Origin: Prosthecobacter vanneervenii
GTDB lineage: Bacteria > Verrucomicrobiota > Verrucomicrobiia > Verrucomicrobiales > Verrucomicrobiaceae
Length of the DNA: 64,000 bases
Reading direction: 5' to 3'
Assembly (NCBI RefSeq): GCF_014203095.1
Contig: NZ_JACHIG010000005.1
Coordinates: 186,001 to 250,000, forward strand
Positions within the stretch are counted from its first letter, which is position 1; every line of letters starts with the position of its first letter. Shown in pieces: positions 1-8,400 of this stretch. The notes beneath the pieces are model-generated. The model saw only the letters and a list, made by a program, of their open reading frames with translations. It searched no databases and was not told the DNA's origin. The position numbers were made by a program, and so were the translations under genes.

Positions 1-282
1 GGAACCGTGCCCGGCGTCCATCCACCGCTCCATCCTGCGGGTGAACAATCGCCTGAAGTCGGCTTCCTCCTGCGCACCCCACGGTTTGGGATGACTTTGC
101 ATCCAGGCATCTCTTTCCTGCCTCCACCGTGCTGCCACATGTGCAGGAACGGCATCCGCCAGCCGGAATGTAATGAAGTAAATGACACCCGGCTGGGTGA
201 TATGAGGAAGATTTCTCTGATAACCCGGAGCGACAGCATCCCAGTCAAAAGGCACAAAATCTTTCGGGCCGATGGAGAGCAT
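1..282 (-). CDS. REP-associated tyrosine transposase (RAYT), C-terminal part beyond left edge
   Basis: Reading the minus strand from the ATG at 282 gives 94 open codons to the window edge. The peptide has the RAYT N-terminus: a 'GYQRNLPH' segment, then 'YFITFRLADAVP', and an arginine-rich 'RRMERWMDAGHG' run. These align position by position with 'KYERHLPH', 'YFVTFRLADSIP' and 'RQRKLERLLDEGHG' in the complete RAYT at 18451-19161. RAYTs are single-strand HUH (Y1) transposases that act on REP palindromes. The HUH motif and tyrosine would lie off the window. Short REP hairpins begin 13 bp upstream of the start and are plausible cognate substrates. The family call is strong; activity cannot be judged from a fragment. 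Confidence 0.8.
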   Translation of the reverse strand, partial: MLSIGPKDFVPFDWDAVAPGYQRNLPHITQPGVIYFITFRLADAVPAHVAARWRQERDAWMQSHPKPWGAQEEADFRRLFTRRMERWMDAGHGS

Positions 283-614
283 GAATGATCTGAAGTAGCA
301 CGGGCAATCCTGCCCGTAAAGCCCGGCCCATCGCATTCAGTAGCAGCGCCCCTCAATATCGCGCCTGCCTCCAATGCTCAAAACGACTGCTCACTTAGAA
401 GTCAGCTTTAACACAGGCAAACTTGCCAGTGTAGAGCACTCTCTGCGGGCAAGATTGCCCGCGCTACCTATCCGCTCCGCCAACGCTGGGTCATTTGCAG
501 GCTCTGCAGTCTATACTTTGGAAATACATCACGCCTGCCAAGCCAACTGTAGCACGGACAATCTCGCCCATATCGCACGCTCTCGCCGACAGGCAGGAGT
601 GCCAGTCGTTCTTT
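283..614. repeat. Gene-free stretch with short REP-like hairpins (family A)
   Basis: No convincing gene. Two clear REP hairpins are visible: 300-317 (arms ACGGGCA/TGCCCGT, loop ATCC, preceded by GTAGC) and 445-462 (arms GCGGGCA/TGCCCGC, loop AGAT, followed by GCTAC). A decayed third copy starts near 549 (GTAGCACGGACAATCTCGCCC). The same GTAGxxCGGGCA-N4-TGCCCGxxCTAC family recurs near 26000, 28064, 43223 and 61730. It lies directly upstream of the truncated RAYT. Short open frames here show no recognizable protein. Confidence 0.7.
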
Positions 615-980
615 TCACCAGCACACGCCCACCTCGGGCCTGCCTTCAACACTGCGGAGGTAGATGTACCCCTCCACACACTGGGCTGTCCACTGGGCTG
701 TCCACTCGCCTGCCAGCTCCATCTTGACGCGTTCGTATTCGCCTCCGTCAGTGTCTTCCAGCACATCCAGGTGGGCGAGACCCGCCTCGTCCACTCTCCA
801 CACCTCGCCTTCAATGGAGAGGCCGTTGTCATCCCGCACCATCCCAGGGTAACCGCCCAGGTCATACATGCGATACTTCGGTGCCGTGCGCGCCTCAGCC
901 ACAAACTGCTGCTTCTCGATCCACGAGTGATTGCTGCCACCGCGCTTGAGCGTGCCGTACACAAAGACCAGCGTCTTCAC
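615..980 (-). CDS. Gamma-glutamylcyclotransferase-like (AIG2/YtfP) protein
   Basis: A 121-residue protein with the GGCT-fold signature 'VYGTLKRG' at residues 7-14, a 'YPGM' strand around 44, and 'LDVLE' at 71-75, whose Glu75 matches the family catalytic/base position. Members cyclise gamma-glutamyl amines or act in gamma-glutamyl turnover; the substrate cannot be read from sequence. The start ATG overlaps the stop of the upstream lipoate-ligase-like gene by four bases (ATGA), so translation is probably coupled. A small in-frame duplication, 'EWTAQWTAQ', near residue 96 reflects a 12-bp tandem repeat in the DNA. Confidence 0.85.
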   Translation of the reverse strand: MKTLVFVYGTLKRGGSNHSWIEKQQFVAEARTAPKYRMYDLGGYPGMVRDDNGLSIEGEVWRVDEAGLAHLDVLEDTDGGEYERVKMELAGEWTAQWTAQCVEGYIYLRSVEGRPEVGVCW

Positions 981-1726
981 AGCGCATCCTCCCTTTCATT
1001 CAGCCAAGAAGGCAGACTGTAGCGCTTCTGCGTCAGTTCATCGGCTCGCTCTTTCATTGCAGGAGTCATCTCGGAATGAACGAGCACGTTTTTGGCCAGT
1101 TGTGCCGCCCAGCGCGGCCAGAAGTCATCGCCCAGCGTCACCTGCTGCACGCTGCCCTGGTGCAGCAGCCCCAGCTTGCCACGCCGCTGCCCTGCCCCGG
1201 CCACCTTCACCTTGTCACGGATGACATCATGCATGGCGGGAGCTACAAAACAAAACGGCGCCTCGATCAGGTCCTCCATGCCTGCGAGCCGGCTGCCGTC
1301 GCACAGCGCACGCGCCAGCGACTCATGGATGAGGCGGTAGCTTTCCAGCGGATTGGTCTGCGACCACGGATGCACCGCAGGCACGATGACCGAGTAGGTG
1401 TAGTCGTTGTCATGCAGCACCACGCCGCCTCCCGTCCAGCGCCGCACCACCGGCCAGCGCGGCAGCGAATCGCCCAGCTTTGCCAGACTCTGCGCGTAGC
1501 CGATGGTCGCCGTGGGCTCCGTCCAGCGATACACCCGCAGCACGGGCACCTCGCTGAGCTCCAGCCAGGCCTGATCGGCCGCCATGTTCCAGGGGCCGTC
1601 ATGCGGCACGGGATCAAAATGGAGAATGAGTTGGTCGAAGAGAGGAGATGCTGAATCCACGCGTATATCATGGCCCACTTTTGCCCGCTTGCAGCCCGGA
1701 TGTTTCTTTGACATCACCCGCCGCAT
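977..1726 (-). CDS. Lipoate-protein ligase A family protein
   Basis: A BPL/LPL-type catalytic domain fills most of the 249 residues. 'RRWTGGGVVLHD' (95-106) is the family nucleotide/lipoyl-binding loop. 'KVAGAGQRR' (174-182) carries the lysine expected to contact lipoyl-AMP, followed by an 'LLHQGS' strand. The family attaches lipoate or octanoate to the E2 and H-protein domains of 2-oxoacid dehydrogenases and the glycine cleavage system. The start is uncertain: ATGs at 1726 and 1714 both lie very close to the divergent gene starting at 1744, and the conserved domain begins only near residue 30. It is translationally coupled to the GGCT-like gene. Confidence 0.85.
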   Translation of the reverse strand: MRRVMSKKHPGCKRAKVGHDIRVDSASPLFDQLILHFDPVPHDGPWNMAADQAWLELSEVPVLRVYRWTEPTATIGYAQSLAKLGDSLPRWPVVRRWTGGGVVLHDNDYTYSVIVPAVHPWSQTNPLESYRLIHESLARALCDGSRLAGMEDLIEAPFCFVAPAMHDVIRDKVKVAGAGQRRGKLGLLHQGSVQQVTLGDDFWPRWAAQLAKNVLVHSEMTPAMKERADELTQKRYSLPSWLNEREDAL

Positions 1727-1743
1727 TTTTCAGACTCCACGCC

Positions 1744-3498
1744 ATGCACCCGACCCGCCTGCTCGCTCTCGTTTTTTCCCTTCTCTCCCCGGTTCTCTGC
1801 TCTGCGGCAGACGACTACCAGCCCGGCCCCGACTCCAAACCTCAGGAAGGCGTGCCGAAAGGCGATGTGCTGAAGTTTGAATTCAAAAACAGCAAAATCT
1901 TCCCCGGCACCGTGCGCGATTACTGGGTGTACGTGCCCAAGCAATACACTCCCGACAAGCCCGCCTGTGTGCATGTGAACCAGGACGGCATCCAAAACCT
2001 CGCGCCTGTGGTCTTTGACAATCTCATCGCCAAAAAAGAGATCCCCATCATCATCGGCGTCTTCGTCATGCATGGCCGTGTGCCGTCGGGAGATCCCGCC
2101 ACACAATTGGACCGCTACAACCGCAGCGTGGAATACGACGGCCTGGGCGAGAACTACGCGCGCTTCATCCTGGAAGAACTGCTGCCTGAGGTGGAAAAGA
2201 TCACGCTGCCGGACGGCCGCCCCATCCGCCTTTCGCACGATGGCAATGACCGCAGCATCGGCGGCAGCAGCAGCGGGGCCATCGCCGCCTTCACCGCTGC
2301 CTGGGAGCGCCCCGAGGCCTTCAGCCGCGTGTTCAGCAGCATCGGCACCTACGTGGACCAGCGCGGCGGCAATGACTACCCGGTGATGATTCGCAAAGCC
2401 GAGCCCAAGGCCCTGCGCGTCTTTCTGCAAGACGGCAGCAATGATGCGAACGGCACCGGCGGCAACTGGTTCCTGGCCAACCAGGAGATGCTCTCCGCCT
2501 TTGAATTCGCAGGCTATGAAGTGAATCACGTGTGGGGAGACGGCGGCCACAATGGCAAGCATGCCACCGCTATTTTCCCCGATGCCATGCGCTGGCTTTG
2601 GAAGGACTGGCCCAAGGCGGTGACCAAGGGCACAGGCTCACGCGCTCCGGTGATGGAAGTACTGGGAGCTGGTAGCGAATGGCAGCTCGTGGGAGAGGGC
2701 TACGGCTTCACCGAAGGCCCGGCGGCGAATGCGAAGGGAGAGGTCTTCTTCACCGACATCCCCAACAGCCGCATCCACAAGGTGGCGCTGGACGGCACGG
2801 TGAGCGTTTTCGCGGAAAACACCGGCAAGGCCAATGGCCTCATGTTTGGCCCCGATGGCCGCCTCTTCGCCTGCGCGAACGGGAACAAGCAGATCGTCGC
2901 CTACGATGAAGCCGGTAAGATGAGCGTCATCGCCGAGGGCATTGAGTCCAACGACCTCTGCATCGGCCAAAACGGCAATCTCTACGTGACCGATCCGCCG
3001 CACAAGCAGGTCTGGCTCATCAAGCCCAATGGCGAAAAGAGCGTGGTGGACACCAATGACAAAAGCGGCATCGCCTTCCCCAATGGCATCCGCCTTTCAC
3101 CCGACCAGAGCCTGCTGTTGGTGGCCGACATGCGCGGCCAGTTTGTGTGGAGCTACCATATCCAACCTGACGGCACGCTTACCGCCAAGCAGCCCTACCA
3201 CCACCTCCGCATCGTCGATGGCCTGATGGAAAGCGGCGCTGATGGCATGACGCTGGACAGCAGAGGCCGCCTCTACGTGACCACCCACGCCGGCATCCAG
3301 TTCTGCGACCAGGCCGGGCGCGTGAACGGCATCATCGCCAAGCCCCAGCGCAAGTGGCTGGCCAATGTGGTCTTCGGCGGCTCAAACTTCGACGAGCTCT
3401 ACGCCTGCAACGGCGACAAGGTCTTCAAACGCAAGACCCAGGTGAAAGGCGTGCGCTCAGCAGATGCGCCAATCAAGCCCGAGAAGCCGAGGCTGTAA
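1744..3498 (+). CDS. Secreted esterase (YieL/Fes-like) fused to SMP-30/gluconolactonase propeller
   Basis: A 584-residue exported fusion. The ATG at 1744 is preferred over upstream starts because it begins a clear signal peptide ('LLALVFSLLSPVLCSA'). Residues about 45-300 are an alpha/beta-hydrolase of the enterochelin-esterase/YieL type with nucleophile elbow 'GSSSG' (Ser176) and a late 'GGHNGKH' histidine. Residues about 305-575 are an SMP-30/gluconolactonase-like beta-propeller ('GFTEGPAAN', 'FTDIPNSRIHKV', 'FPNGIRLSPD'). Such fusions are familiar in Verrucomicrobia and Planctomycetes and are probably used on carbohydrate esters and sugar lactones. Substrates are not deducible. Confidence 0.88.
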   Translation: MHPTRLLALVFSLLSPVLCSAADDYQPGPDSKPQEGVPKGDVLKFEFKNSKIFPGTVRDYWVYVPKQYTPDKPACVHVNQDGIQNLAPVVFDNLIAKKEIPIIIGVFVMHGRVPSGDPATQLDRYNRSVEYDGLGENYARFILEELLPEVEKITLPDGRPIRLSHDGNDRSIGGSSSGAIAAFTAAWERPEAFSRVFSSIGTYVDQRGGNDYPVMIRKAEPKALRVFLQDGSNDANGTGGNWFLANQEMLSAFEFAGYEVNHVWGDGGHNGKHATAIFPDAMRWLWKDWPKAVTKGTGSRAPVMEVLGAGSEWQLVGEGYGFTEGPAANAKGEVFFTDIPNSRIHKVALDGTVSVFAENTGKANGLMFGPDGRLFACANGNKQIVAYDEAGKMSVIAEGIESNDLCIGQNGNLYVTDPPHKQVWLIKPNGEKSVVDTNDKSGIAFPNGIRLSPDQSLLLVADMRGQFVWSYHIQPDGTLTAKQPYHHLRIVDGLMESGADGMTLDSRGRLYVTTHAGIQFCDQAGRVNGIIAKPQRKWLANVVFGGSNFDELYACNGDKVFKRKTQVKGVRSADAPIKPEKPRL

Positions 3499-3775
3499 GA
3501 AGCGTCCCTTTTGGTATGCGCTCGCGGAGTGAGGGACAGATTGTCCTCGGTAAGACAGTGGCAGCCACAATACCTCTCCCTTGCACAACGAGCTGAGCCA
3601 AGATAAGACTCCAGCCTGACTGGAGCGCGCCATCCAACGTGCTGCGTACAATGGTTGCACGGATTCAAAGCCCCTCAATAGACTAAGTCATGTTCAGAAA
3701 AGACTTCATTCGTTCAGGGCGAGAAAGCGCATGCCTCGATGCACGTGAGTCTTGCAGGGTGACCACCTGAAACGC

Positions 3776-4072
3776 ATGAACTCCACCCCTCCCAGACTCC
3801 CGGTGGTGGACATGCTGCGTGCCTTTGCGGCGGTGGCATTCCTGGCGGTGCTGCTGCTGGCGGAGCAGCACCTCTTTCACTGGCTGTTTCTTTTCATGCC
3901 GGGCATGCTGGCCGCGCTGGCCGTGTCCATCGGTGCAGCCTGGCTGCTCTGGCGGTATGTGGAACTGCCAGCCCAGAGGTGGTCCTCCTGCATCCGCTAC
4001 GCGGGAAGACGCCCGCAGAAAGCCCCTGCGGCAGACGCTGTGCCAGTGTCTCCGGAAACAGCCGCAGGGTAA
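3776..4072 (+). pseudogene. Short membrane protein, possible internally deleted acyltransferase-3 remnant
   Basis: A 98-residue frame from ATG 3776. The N-terminus 'LPVVDMLRAFAAVAFL' resembles the opening of acyltransferase-3 (OafA-like) proteins. The C-terminus, a hydrophobic helix followed by 'WRYVELPAQRW', resembles their last membrane helix and its conserved Glu-Pro tail. The roughly ten helices between are absent, so it looks like two ends of a roughly 350-residue enzyme joined by a deletion. It could instead be an unrelated two-helix membrane protein. The 277 bp upstream (3499-3775) contain nothing I recognise. Confidence 0.4.
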
Positions 4073-4100
4073 CCTCCCACCCCATTCATCCTCACACTCC

Positions 4101-4523
4101 ATGAAGCCCCTCCTCGCCTCCGCATGCGCTCTGGCGCTGCTCTTTTCCACCTCCTGCTGCACCACGCCCCAGCCACCGGCAGATCACTATGAGTACCTGA
4201 CCATCTCCGGCCTGATCGACGGCAGCGAAAAATTCACCTTCAGCCCGGCAGGCGTACAGTGGGTGCACCGCCACTGGTCCGAGCCGGATGACATGGTCTT
4301 TGATGGCAGTCCGTGGTATAACCCACGCAAGACCCCCGCTCGGTGGTCCCAATACGCCTCGCTGGACCTTCCCCACGCCACCATCACCAAACGCAAAGGC
4401 CGCGACCTCGTGGCCCTGGAGCCCACGCCCGACGGCTTCGTGCTCTACTTTGACGACGCCCCCAATGGCGCAGACACCTATTCCGTGACGATTGCGATTC
4501 CGAAGAAGGTGGGGAGGAAGTAG
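4101..4523 (+). CDS. Putative lipoprotein, hypothetical
   Basis: A 140-residue protein beginning 'MKPLLASACALALLFSTSCC', a lipoprotein signal with a lipobox-like LFSTSC, so probably membrane-anchored outside the cytoplasm. The rest is a small domain without a family I recognise ('YEYLTISGLIDGSEKFTFSP', then 'GFVLYFDDAPNGADTYSVTI'), likely beta-rich. The ATG at 4101 is chosen because it starts the signal. It is followed 33 bp later by another short lipoprotein gene on the same strand. Confidence 0.7.
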   Translation: MKPLLASACALALLFSTSCCTTPQPPADHYEYLTISGLIDGSEKFTFSPAGVQWVHRHWSEPDDMVFDGSPWYNPRKTPARWSQYASLDLPHATITKRKGRDLVALEPTPDGFVLYFDDAPNGADTYSVTIAIPKKVGRK

Positions 4524-4556
4524 GACTGCTGCAGGATACCCGACAAAGACCTCTTC

Positions 4557-5087
4557 ATGAAGCCCCGCCTGCTGCTCCTTTCCCTGCTTCTGCCGCTCCT
4601 CATGCCGTCGTGCGCCACCCGGCTGGTGTGTAACTCCTCCGCGCCCAGGCTGCCGAGGAAGCACGCGCCGACGCCCAAGGACGGCAGCGAGGAGGCTCGT
4701 GTGGCCAGCTACATCACCGGCTGCACGGAGGACGGCTTTACGCTTTCCAGCGTGGATCACATCAGGCACATTCCACAGTGTGGTATGGACCTCTTTGCCA
4801 CGTTTCTCACGCTGGGCCTGATCCCGCACACATGGCCCAATCCCGTCCACGCCACTGTGACCGGCTGTGTCGATGGCCGGAAGAAGACGGAAATCTTGAA
4901 TCTCTCGCTGAAGCGCAGCACCTCCCTCTGGAACAACTTCCTGCCCGAGAGCAGCAATGACCGCGCCATCGCCCGCGCCGTGCTCCAGGCTCTGCGCGAG
5001 CGGAAGAGCCTCGAACAATGGATATTCCGTTCGCTGCAGAAAGGCGAGAGGCTGCAGTTGCGGTATCTGAATGCCAAAGGGGAGTGA
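4557..5087 (+). CDS. Putative lipoprotein, hypothetical
   Basis: A 176-residue protein starting 'MKPRLLLLSLLLPLLMPSC', a lipoprotein signal ending in a lipobox-like LMPSC. The mature part has a central hydrophobic stretch ('DLFATFLTLGLIPHTWPNP') and a basic C-terminus, with cysteines near 56, 75 and 104. The family is not recognised. Downstream, from 5127, lies a family-B repeat in reverse orientation. Confidence 0.7.
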   Translation: MKPRLLLLSLLLPLLMPSCATRLVCNSSAPRLPRKHAPTPKDGSEEARVASYITGCTEDGFTLSSVDHIRHIPQCGMDLFATFLTLGLIPHTWPNPVHATVTGCVDGRKKTEILNLSLKRSTSLWNNFLPESSNDRAIARAVLQALRERKSLEQWIFRSLQKGERLQLRYLNAKGE

Positions 5088-5126
5088 GTGAGCTTGAGCC
5101 CGCAAGGCAGGCGGGCTTGCTGGGAA

Positions 5127-5322
5127 GTAGGTTGGGGTGTGTTTGGCGTCGGGAGTTCTCCTGGCTCCCGGGCCCTCTCCGCCAAACCGCCCGACCACGA
5201 GCGTGCGCGTACGCCATGGCGTTGACAGCACGCTCCATCACGGGAGTGCACAGGCCGCTCGCAGGCACATGGCGGTGGCCGTGCGCTGAGGGACGGGCGG
5301 GCTGTCGCCACACCCATCCTAC
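5127..5322 (-). repeat. Family-B palindromic repeat, dispersed copy
   Basis: The gap 5088-5417 has no gene but holds a minus-orientation copy of the long repeat that flanks the RAYT at 18.5 kb. It begins GTAGGTTGGGGTGTGTTTGG, contains 'CCGCCAAACCGCCCGACCAC' and a 'GTACGCCATGG' core, and ends GGACGGGCGGGC...ACCCATCCTAC. It is 196 bp against 142-144 bp for the canonical units, because of an extra G/C-rich middle segment. Confidence 0.8.
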
Positions 5323-5417
5323 GACAGTGCATTAAAACACGGCTCTGCGAGGAATGATGATGATCTTCAGTCAGCCTGCCACCATCTGTCGCACCAGCCT
5401 GCATGAAACGGCACTCC

Positions 5418-8400
5418 TCACCGCGCGACCCGCAGCCGCATGAAGCGTTTCACGGCTGCGGTCATGGGGGTGTTGTCGCGGACGATGAGACTGCTGCCGG
5501 TGCTGACGACCGTGGTGTAGGCGGGGCCGGAATTCCATGTGACGAGATCGCCGGAGACTTCGACGGTGAAGGTCACATCCGTGGCGGCGGTGTTCCAGGG
5601 CACGCTGAGCGTGAGGTAATCCTGGCCATTGACAGCGGTGGTGGCGGGCAGCGGGGCATTGCGCACGCTGGAGTTCATCGGCAGGGAGCCCAGGGCATAC
5701 TCCAGGAGATTGGGCGCACCGTCGTTGTCGGGATCGGCCAGATCGGCGGCGCTGCCACTGGCTGCGGCTGCGCCGAAATACGTCATGCGCCACGACTCGA
5801 CCGGCGTGAAGGCCGGAGTCACATCGGCAAAGCTTTGCCCGAAGCGGATCTCGTCGATGCCAGACTGGTTCGTTCCGGTGGTGCCGCCGCTGTAGCCCAG
5901 CATGGCCATGCTGATATTCGTCACGCCAGTGGTGGTCCAGCTGGCATCGGCGGTGGCTGGCGCGGCCCCGCCCAGGGAGGCCGGATTGACGAAGAGATCA
6001 AAGGCATCCGTGGCACCAAACGAGCACCGCAGCACCAGCAGCGCGGTCTGCCCTGAGACGACGGGCACATTGCTGCGAACGCAGTCAAAGCCGTTGTTCG
6101 CGGCATTGCGCACCTGCAGGGACCAGTAGCGCGTGCTGCCGACCATGGACACCGCCGGGATGTCTCCGCAGAAGCCGAGGCCGAGATTGCTGCCGCCCAC
6201 GCTGAGGTTGCTGGTGGTGGGCAGGGTGAAGAGCAGCAGGCGGTTGCTGTCAGCGGTGTCTTTGCGAAACAGCGCGCTCATCCACAGCGTGGTGCCGCTG
6301 CGCCCGATGGCGGATGGCGAGCTGCCGCCGATCTTGTAAAAGGCGAAGGTGTTGTCCACATCCAGCTGGCGTGCGGCCACATCAAAGCTCTTGCCGCCTG
6401 CGGCATAGCTGCCGGTGCGGCGGAGATTGAGATAGGAGAGCGGCGTGGTGGTGGCGAGCTTGTAGCCGTCCCCATACGTGGCGGCGTTAAAGTTCGTCAC
6501 CTGCCACCCGGCGGCAAAGCCCGCACCGGTGCCCACGGCATTCAGGAAGGGAGCCGTGGGGGCGCTGGATGGCGCAAGATTGAAATCCTCATACGCGACG
6601 AACGGTGCCAGGTTGAACTGCACGCTGTTGTCGATGACTGACGCAGCCATGCTGCCCTGTGCGCTGGCATTGAAGGCGGCGTTGGCCGGCACATCGATGG
6701 TCACAGTGCCGCTGTTGGTCATGCCGATGACATCCACCTGAAAATCCGTCCCCAGATTCGGCGCGATCTCCGTCACCGTCACGGTGTTTGCGCCGGCGGT
6801 GCCACCCACGATGACATCACTCGCGGTGAAGCCGGTGACCGGCTGGCTGAAGTGGACGTTGAAAGAAATGCTCTGCGTGGAGGTGGGGTCGGCCTGTGCC
6901 AGCGCCTGCGTGATGGTGCAGGCAGGGTTCGTCTCCGTCACGGTGCTCGCGCCATTGAAGACATAGAGATACGCGGAGCTCGCGGGCAGGGTGAAGGCGT
7001 AGTTTTGCGCAAAGTCAGTCACCGTCTGCTGCTGCTCCTGGATGTTGTACACTCCCTGGTCATTGCGTGCGTCGGGCGCGCCGGTGAGCTTGTAGAGCGT
7101 GGCGCTGGAGACGGCATTGAAGGGCAGGCGCAGCGTCACGGGTGTGTCGCCGCTGTATTTGCGTGAGAGCACAAAGACGGAGTATTTGGCACCATCGCGA
7201 AAGGCGTAGCATGCCGTGAGCGGCGTGCTGGGCGCGGCGGGTGCGGCCACGCCGCCGTTGGTCGAATTGATCCACGCAGGCTGGTCATGCGTGGGCACCG
7301 TGTTGATCGAGGTGGCGATCATGTCGCCGCTGGCGTAGCGGTTTCTCATCTGCAGCGCCAGCCAGCTGGCATAGGGGTGGTTGCCGTTGTTCAGGTAGGC
7401 GTGGGAGGCCCAGTTCACGCCTGTCTGCAGTGTGAAGTAGCACTGCGGATCCACACGCTTGCAGGTGCCATAGAGAAAACAGTCCAGCGTGGCCACGCCG
7501 GCGGCGAGAGACTTGCCATACGCCTCTGAGACAGGGTTGTAAAGACTGCCCCCGCTGGGCAGACCGTAGCCGGGTCCGCACTCGTAGTTGCCCAGCCTGT
7601 AGGCCCGCCCCTGCGCGGTGATCGTGTCCCGCGTCTGCGCCTGCTGATCAAACCAGTACTTTCCATACGTGCCTGAATACATGAGGTAGTCGGCAAAGCC
7701 TGCGGGATTCACCTGCCCGCCGCCGATGATGATGTTCGCATCCCAGCCGCCGATGTACATCGCGAGGTTTGCATACGTGGCCAGGCGGCCCGGCGCGCCT
7801 GCTGCCGGTGCCACCTGCATGCCGGAGGCGGCGTAGCCATTCGTGGCTGCGGACACCAGCTGGCCATCCAGCACAAAATCCACCTTTCCCGCGATCGCCG
7901 CATAGTACGGGCTCTGCCGCGCCTGGTTGAAAAAGTATTCGGCAAACTGCCCGTTCGCCACGCCGCCCAGGCCCCACTCAAAGGCCGGGTTCCACATCTC
8001 ATTGCCATACTCGATGCGCAGCCGTGGAAACTCCGCAGTCCACGGCGTGGTGTTGCCGCCGCGCTGGGCGATGCGTTTGTCCCCATACGGCGTGCCCGCC
8101 GGACCGGCGAGATATTCCATGAGATTGGCCCATTCCTGCTCGCTCATGTAGCTGCCCACGATGAGCCAGGGATTGGCGCCGCTGTCCTTGGCCAGCTGCA
8201 GCATAAAGGGCAGATGGTAGGGCTGCTCCGGGCGCGAGCGGCCACCACCGTTCGCAAACTGATTCTGCGCCAGCGCGTCTTCATTCGTCCAGTCCTCCAT
8301 GGTCGATCCCCACGTCGCGTCCGTGTGGCCGGTGTGGGAGCGGATCCAGCCTGGCGAGAAATCCACCAGCTGCTGCTTTGCCTCCGCACGCAGCTCAAAC

